From DTLC01 sp964555645 (GTDB lineage: Bacteria > Verrucomicrobiota > Verrucomicrobiia > Limisphaerales > DTLC01): a DNA stretch of 64,000 nt. This document shows, one piece after another, positions 60,101 to 64,000 of the stretch. Numbering within the stretch: the first letter of the stretch is position 1; each line of letters starts with the position of its first letter. Position numbers and translations under genes: made by a program. The stretch is taken from contig CAZKTA010000001.1 of the NCBI GenBank assembly GCA_964555645.1, forward strand, positions 186,001-250,000, in the 5' to 3' direction. Below the pieces are notes generated by a model. It saw nothing but the letters and a program-made list of their open reading frames with translations, was not told where the DNA came from and searched no databases.

Positions 60101-62487
60101 TGAGCAGGATCGAGGAAGCAGGTGATTCGCGGTTCATTCGTTCAGTACTACAGGTCGAGTCGTATGTTCCAGACCCAACCAGCAGCGGTGCACCTGAAAT
60201 CGCTGGCATACCGGACAGCGTGGTGGGCAGTGGGATTGGGGTATCACTGGACTACGACATTTACTACAACATGTGGTTTGGGTTCATCGGAGATATTTCG
60301 GACACCGTCACGCCCGGCACAAATGCAAGTGCAGTTTTCGTGAACCATGTCGGGGACATTGTCGGGTTGCGCTGGCCAGGTGTCGGTAAAACAGCCCCAG
60401 GAAGACTTGTGCTGTTGACGTTTCCGCTTGATGCAGTTCCATTAGCCGATGGGGTTAATGACCGTGCGCATTTGTTGCGGAATGCGCTTAACTTTTTGGC
60501 GCCGGGATGGAATACGGCACCAATGTTAAATTTGGATTCAACAAGTTACACAGTGCCGGACATTGTCAATGTCGAGCTTGCCGGTGCCGAGTTGGCTGGA
60601 CTGAGCCAGATTATCGTCCGGGCCGAGAGTGATTCTCATACAAATGGTGTTTTCGTTACGCTGCGTGAAACGCCGCAGCCGGGTGTGTTCAACGGCTCAT
60701 TCCAGCTTGTAGGTGGGACAAATGCGCCTGCACCTGGGCAACTGCGCGCAAAGCATGCAGACACGATTTTAGTTGTATATCAGAACCCGACAAACGGTTT
60801 TGCGGTGCGGGCGACGGCCACAGTTGACACAGTTGTGCCGACTATCTCGGACGTGGACTCTGAAGCGGGTTATGAAGATGCAGTGATCTGGTGGGAAACA
60901 TCCGAGCCGTGCGATTCGCTTGTGCAGTACGGCGAGTCGGCTTTCCTCAACCGAACGGCTTATAGAGCCGGTTTCGGCACGGCGCACGAGGTTGTATTGA
61001 CCGGGTTACAGCCCGACAAGACCTACTTTTACCGTGTTGTGAGCCGTGATGCGGCAGGTAATGTTGCTGTGGACGACAACGCCGGCACACTTTACAGGTT
61101 GCGTACCCTTCAGCCTGTAGTTCCCCCTTGGGCTGATAATATGGACTCGGGTGCACCTGGTTGGGTTGTATTTGACAATTTTGCCGAGTTCGACGGGTTT
61201 GGGGGCATAGGCACGTGGCGTTTGGGTGTACCGAACAACGGTGTTGAGACCGCAGCGCACACGCCACCGAACGCTTGGGGATGCAATTTGAACGGCGAAA
61301 CAATCGAATTCGCAGACTGCTACCTCATCAGCCCGGCAATACACCTTGTGGGCGGAAATACCGCCACGTTGCGGTTTTGGCACAGTTATGTTTTTTTGCC
61401 TGGGGAACTTGAAGCTGGTACGCTTTATTTGGCTACGAGCGATGCTAAGCAACCGATCGAGTTACGGACATACTACGCCGATGCAACAGGCGGATGGGAA
61501 CCGGAGGAGATTGATCTAACGCCGTACATCGGTCGGGTGGTGTACCTGATCTGGAACTACCAGCTTATTTCGCTTGAAGACCCGGTTCCGCCGCACCCAG
61601 GTTGGCTCATAGACGATGTGTCGGTTACGGTTGCGTATGTGCCACCGGGTGTGATTCAGGTAACGAACAATCTGTGGCAAGCGCGCTATGCTGTTACCGG
61701 GCCGCTTAATTTCACAGGGCGCGGTATCAGCACCACGATTAGTAATGCACCGGCCGGCCAATACGTGATTACATATGGGGACGTAGCGCATTACCAGACA
61801 CCGCCCACACATACGAATACATTGTCAGCAGGTGGACAGATTGTTTTCGTGGGTAATTACACGTTTGCGGATGCGAACAGCAACGGGATTTCAGACAGTT
61901 GGGAACTAGCAAATTTCGGTGATGTTTCAGTGGCACGGTCGGCAAAGAGCGACACCGACAACGATGGCATGAGCGATTTGGCGGAGTTCATTGCCGGGAC
62001 CGATCCCAACTATCCGCTGCCGGTCTTCCATGTTGCTGCTTATTTGTCGGCGAGCAACGTTGTGTGTTTGGAGTGGCCCAGTGTACCAACTCGCGCATAC
62101 CGTGTACTCGAAAGTACAAACGGACTGAATTGGACGCCGTGTTCGCCTTGGCTCACAAATAGCGGGACAAACTTGAACTTTGCAGTGCAATTTTACTTAG
62201 ACGGATCGGTTCGCATGTTCAGAGTTGAAGCTCGCGGACCACTTGCGGCTGTTACTCCACCTGCGGGTTTGCGGCTCAGCGCAAGTTTTGTTCCTGTAGC
62301 CAACGTGCTCAGGTTGCGTTGGAATTCGGTTCCGGACCGCGCTTATCGTGTGCTTGCGTCTGGTGATCTAAACTCGTGGATGCCAGTGTCGGATTGGATC
62401 CATCCGACTGCATATACTGCGTCGTATTTTATGCCGGTTAAAACAAACGACACGGTGCAGCTATTTAGAGTTGAAGTGATGCCGTGA
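57145..62487 (+). CDS. Very large secreted subtilisin-family serine protease
   Basis: 1780 residues from GTG 57145 (MKFAVNGRTFGSVLIGLTLV, signal peptide to about 30); the frame is open 37 codons further but without a signal. Propeptide about 31-225. S8 catalytic triad: Asp245 in 'AVAVADSGLN', His282 in 'HGHGTHVAGI', Ser486 in 'GGTSQAGPHVSGAA', oxyanion Asn393 in 'EFSAGNAGP'. A P-like beta domain follows. Then two tandem copies of [Ig-like 'ApDrIKMRVVDTDL' / 'VPDIVNVELAGAEL' + FN3 ending 'VSVDAAGNAQTNDN' / 'VSRDAAGNVAVDDN'], a jelly-roll domain (about 1360-1510), 'DANSNGISDSWEL...DTDNDGMSDLAEF' calcium loops, and two 'W...YRVLxS...W...FRVE' end modules. Extracellular degradation is likely. Confidence 0.92.
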   Translation: MKFAVNGRTFGSVLIGLTLVLWQVTALQAKPIRLRNCTIQDDPIHRTQFRGKAVINKSLDGLFLVQFEGSLRPDWRARLRDLGVELLRYVPEDAFVARFNAVEPSRLNSVSFVRWVGEYKAEYKVHGALRGHFQVRTAAPESVRIAVLLCPDAQPAQASQTRAQMLSVHQESKLRLGTVLRGKISAASLNALAESDAVLWIEPDRDMRLFDEVASKIVAGDGGPNLLLAQALGYDGSGIAVAVADSGLNTGDAATMHPDLFGRTPVFFWYAGLPDAADEHGHGTHVAGIIAGDGATGRTDDSGALYGLGVAPGALIIAQRIFDGFGNYCPPPSFEKLTRDATRAGAVIGSNSWGDDTHGRYDLSAMEFDELVRDADFLKPGDQPYILEFSAGNAGPAAQTIGSPAVAKNVIATGACQNDRFDLFIYDIGSEAMADFSSRGPCEDGRVKPDLVAPGTWIASLQSAAAGDENAWLPIDEYYQYQGGTSQAGPHVSGAAAVFVQLYRQLYGGKTPSPALVKAALINAAVDMDDSVGTPPVPNNDEGWGRVDLTGLVEPEAGIEYLDQTQTLTNGQLYEHRIYLGTADLPLKVTLCYTDVPGFPAAIPALVNDLDLEVVAPDRTVYKGNQFYEGVSVPNPLASDCINNVEGVFVPEPVPGEWFVRVRGVNVVADARLDTEDVDQDFALVISAGFAAAGEGMLVFDRKAYTAPDRIKMRVVDTDLVGSSNLTVTVTSTTESLGENVFLHAATQFGTFTGTVAVAAGPPVADGVLDVADGDVIEARYFDVSAGVWRTARAVVDLQPPTITAVRVTNSFGQMIISWYTAEPANSIVYYGTNSVLNRAATNITLTTSHVVRLSGLVAGQTYSFIVVSVDAAGNAQTNDNGGLLYSFVAPPSAPVLLVDSWLPDLFGGPPPLSGYTDALEMVGVRYDVWDVRINGEPTLQILRPYRAVIWRVPELTGVWSAAERVAISNYLNSGGSLFVASMEVLSRIEEAGDSRFIRSVLQVESYVPDPTSSGAPEIAGIPDSVVGSGIGVSLDYDIYYNMWFGFIGDISDTVTPGTNASAVFVNHVGDIVGLRWPGVGKTAPGRLVLLTFPLDAVPLADGVNDRAHLLRNALNFLAPGWNTAPMLNLDSTSYTVPDIVNVELAGAELAGLSQIIVRAESDSHTNGVFVTLRETPQPGVFNGSFQLVGGTNAPAPGQLRAKHADTILVVYQNPTNGFAVRATATVDTVVPTISDVDSEAGYEDAVIWWETSEPCDSLVQYGESAFLNRTAYRAGFGTAHEVVLTGLQPDKTYFYRVVSRDAAGNVAVDDNAGTLYRLRTLQPVVPPWADNMDSGAPGWVVFDNFAEFDGFGGIGTWRLGVPNNGVETAAHTPPNAWGCNLNGETIEFADCYLISPAIHLVGGNTATLRFWHSYVFLPGELEAGTLYLATSDAKQPIELRTYYADATGGWEPEEIDLTPYIGRVVYLIWNYQLISLEDPVPPHPGWLIDDVSVTVAYVPPGVIQVTNNLWQARYAVTGPLNFTGRGISTTISNAPAGQYVITYGDVAHYQTPPTHTNTLSAGGQIVFVGNYTFADANSNGISDSWELANFGDVSVARSAKSDTDNDGMSDLAEFIAGTDPNYPLPVFHVAAYLSASNVVCLEWPSVPTRAYRVLESTNGLNWTPCSPWLTNSGTNLNFAVQFYLDGSVRMFRVEARGPLAAVTPPAGLRLSASFVPVANVLRLRWNSVPDRAYRVLASGDLNSWMPVSDWIHPTAYTASYFMPVKTNDTVQLFRVEVMP

Positions 62488-62532
62488 AAGATGCATTGGC
62501 ATGCGAGTCGTCAGAGTTCGGCAAGGAGTGGC

Positions 62533-62808
62533 TTACTTGAATTTAAGCCAGAGCAGCAACAGCACCGCAAAAACCGCTATTGCAACTACGACCCAGAGTT
62601 TCCTTGTGTGAGGCTGAAAATGTGATCCACCACCAAGTTCGCGTTTGACGAACTCGTCGTAGTCGAATTCTTCTTCGGCAAGATCAGGCTGTGGTGCGAA
62701 TGCTGCTTCTGACCAGCCTGTTTGTTCGTCGGAACCGCACCCTGGACATGCGCGTGCATCTGGGGGTACAAGTGCACCGCAGATCGGACAAACTCGAGGC
62801 GGGCTCAT
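62533..62808 (-). CDS. Zinc-ribbon protein with a C-terminal membrane anchor
   Basis: 91 residues from ATG 62808, overlapping the cutA stop (ATGA). Two CxxC pairs, 'RVCPICGALVPPDARACPGC', form a zinc ribbon; a Glu/Asp-rich middle ('EEEFDYDEFVKREL') follows, and a single membrane helix closes it ('LWVVVAIAVFAVLLLLWLKF'). Common small protein in PVC bacteria; function unknown. Translationally coupled to cutA. Confidence 0.85.
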   Translation of the reverse strand: MSPPRVCPICGALVPPDARACPGCGSDEQTGWSEAAFAPQPDLAEEEFDYDEFVKRELGGGSHFQPHTRKLWVVVAIAVFAVLLLLWLKFK

Positions 62809-63158
62809 TTGGCGTGATTGGCGGTGTGGTCCTTGGCAATACTTTCGACCAACCAGGTCGCATACCGTTTATTGATTTTTGCGATTGGCACAGCAACGAA
62901 CTCTGGTGTCTCGTACGGGTGATTCGCCAGCACGACACGCTCGAGTGCAGCGAGTTTTCTGATGGTTGTTTTCAGCACCAGGAGCACTTCATTGCCGAAC
63001 TCGATTTTGCCCTGCCACCAATAATGTGATTCGAGGCGTGGAATGATGTTCACGCATGCGACCAACCTGTTTTCGAGTGCTGCGCGTGCAATTGCGCGTC
63101 CGGCTTTCGTGCTCGGCGCAGTTACAAGCACTAGGACGATTTTTTCGGGTGGTTTCAT
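62805..63158 (-). CDS. cutA: Divalent-cation tolerance protein CutA
   Basis: 117 residues. CutA1 family trimer: 'VLVLVTAPSTKAGRAIARAA', 'LENRLVACVNIIPRLESHYW', 'WQGKIEFGNEVLLVLKTTIR', 'LANHPYETPEFVAVPI' are the conserved blocks, and the C-terminal helix carries 'YATWLVESI'. Linked to copper tolerance in E. coli, general role uncertain. ATG 63158. Overlaps the zinc-ribbon gene. Confidence 0.95.
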   Translation of the reverse strand: MKPPEKIVLVLVTAPSTKAGRAIARAALENRLVACVNIIPRLESHYWWQGKIEFGNEVLLVLKTTIRKLAALERVVLANHPYETPEFVAVPIAKINKRYATWLVESIAKDHTANHAK

Positions 63159-63246
63159 TCGACCCGGCTAGTTTATCGCCTCGAATCGTGCTCGGCAATT
63201 CGACTCGCGCCCGCCATTGGTTGATGGACCTGCGCACAGCCTTTGT

Positions 63247-63999
63247 TTACCTGGCCGCTTTTGCCAGTGCATCAAGCACGAGTGATTTTGTCAGCAGTGT
63301 GGGCAAAACAATTGGCGGCGCGTTTGTGTCGCGCGGGTAAACCAGCACAAGCGGTACACCTGCGCGATCGAACTTCCGCAGTTCGGTGATGATAGCCGGG
63401 TCTTCATCAGTGTTATCTGCAACGAGTGCGACAGCGTTGATCCGCTGCAATGCTTCTCGGACTTCGGCAGTGTCGAGCGCAACAAGTTTGTTGTATTTGC
63501 ATGTCACACACCAGTCTGCAGTAAAATCAACAATAACAGGTCTGCCTGCAGCGCGCGCGTTTGCAACTGCCTCTGGACTCCACTTTTGCCAAAGCGATTT
63601 TTGGGCTGTTATTTGAGCGGTAATTGTTGTGTGTGGCTGTGGGTTGCGCCAGTGCAACTGTATTTCAAGTGCGTACACATAGCTTGAGATCAGCACAACG
63701 AGAGTTGCGACTGTCGCTAGTGTCCGATGTTTGGTGTTGCGCTGGACAAATTGGCCCCAGGTCCAAGCTGCCAAACCAAGTGCAACGAGGAACAGACCAA
63801 GCCATAGCGGTCCGTTTGGCCCGAAGCGCCTTGCTGTAAACGAAAACAGCCATACCGCCGTGGCAAGCATCGGGAAACCCATCAACACTTTGAACCGCTC
63901 AAGCCACGGGCCAGGTTTAGGCAGGAACTTTAACCAGTGTGGGTGCCAGCTCAGCAAGACATAAGGCAGTGCAAGGCCTACACCGACGACAATGAACAT
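63247..63999 (-). CDS. DsbD-like thiol-disulfide protein, C-terminal part, runs off the window
   Basis: 250 residues visible; the gene continues beyond base 64000. The N-terminal visible part is the end of a DsbD membrane domain ('GLALPYVLLSWHPHWLKFLP' with the GlaLPY block, 'LMGFPMLATAVWLFSF', 'LWLGLFLVALGLAAW'). Then a periplasmic thioredoxin domain with 'PVIVDFTADWCVTCKYNKLV' (C-x-x-C) and 'GVPLVLVYP' with the cis-Pro. DsbD passes electrons from cytoplasmic thioredoxin to periplasmic partners. Only the 3' end can be judged, so whether the N-terminal DsbD domain exists is unknown. Confidence 0.92.
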   Translation of the reverse strand: MFIVVGVGLALPYVLLSWHPHWLKFLPKPGPWLERFKVLMGFPMLATAVWLFSFTARRFGPNGPLWLGLFLVALGLAAWTWGQFVQRNTKHRTLATVATLVVLISSYVYALEIQLHWRNPQPHTTITAQITAQKSLWQKWSPEAVANARAAGRPVIVDFTADWCVTCKYNKLVALDTAEVREALQRINAVALVADNTDEDPAIITELRKFDRAGVPLVLVYPRDTNAPPIVLPTLLTKSLVLDALAKAAR

Positions 64000-64000
64000 G

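Noticed and set aside
1..64000. CRISPR array
   Set aside because: No regularly spaced identical direct repeats were seen; the only repeats are the elements listed and the 165-bp coding module.

Overview
The window looks like a scaffold from a draft or metagenome genome of the Verrucomicrobiota, probably a Limisphaerales/Pedosphaera-like lineage. This rests on gene content, not on any search: a paralogous set of GYF_2 (DUF4339) membrane proteins, GxxExxY and DUF2442 genes, large secreted proteins ending in a 'W...YRVxxSTNLxxW...FRV' beta module, an EF-P with an atypical tip loop, a dual M16 peptidase pair, and split ribosomal clusters. A run of 100 N (19186-19285) marks an assembly gap.

Layout. 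1-12.6 kb: distal half of a complex I (nuo) operon, nuoI-J-K-L-M-N, in the usual order but with foreign material in every gap: a DUF2442 gene before nuoI, a GxxExxY gene between J and K, an opposite-strand hicBA pair (hicA broken) between K and L, an inverted-repeat element between L and M, and a 4.8-kb opposite-strand block between M and N. That block carries a secreted caspase-like (clan CD-type) protein, a translationally coupled partner with two PepSY-like repeats, and a decayed second copy of both; the 5' end of nuoN is present on both sides of it. 12.7-13.9 kb: a galactokinase homologue with degenerate active-site motifs. 14.1-18.9 kb: seven minus-strand genes, five starting with the same GYF_2 domain fused to different membrane parts. 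19.5-26 kb: opgG, a small membrane gene, opgH (osmoregulated periplasmic glucan synthesis) and a secreted beta-helix protein. 26-29.5 kb (minus): primary-type sigma factor, apt, clpS, a DUF2017-like gene and aat, which together contain both the writer (Aat) and the reader (ClpS) of the bacterial N-degron pathway. 29.8-36.3 kb: a secreted HExxH peptidase, a palindrome-rich intergenic stretch, and an active/inactive M16 peptidase pair. 36.6-39.1 kb: rplU-rpmA, obgE and an EF-P family gene.

39.8-53.3 kb is a long ribosomal protein run on the plus strand (rplB, rpsS, rplV, rpsC, rplP, rpmC, rpsQ, rplN, rplX, rplE, rpsN, rpsH, rplF, rplR, rpsE, rplO, secY, map, infA, rpmJ, rpsM, rpsK, rpsD, rpoA, rplQ). 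It begins at rplB: rpsJ, rplC, rplD and rplW are not upstream, and rpmD is missing between rpsE and rplO. Several products carry unusual insertions or extensions (L22, L18, S5, S11). 54-62.5 kb: two secreted proteins, one a 1780-residue subtilase, separated by a decayed IS630-type transposase. 62.5-64 kb (minus): a zinc-ribbon membrane protein, cutA, and the C-terminal part of a DsbD-like thiol reductase running off the window.

No tRNA, rRNA, tmRNA, SRP RNA or CRISPR array was recognised. All functional assignments come from reading the translated sequence; none was checked against a database.
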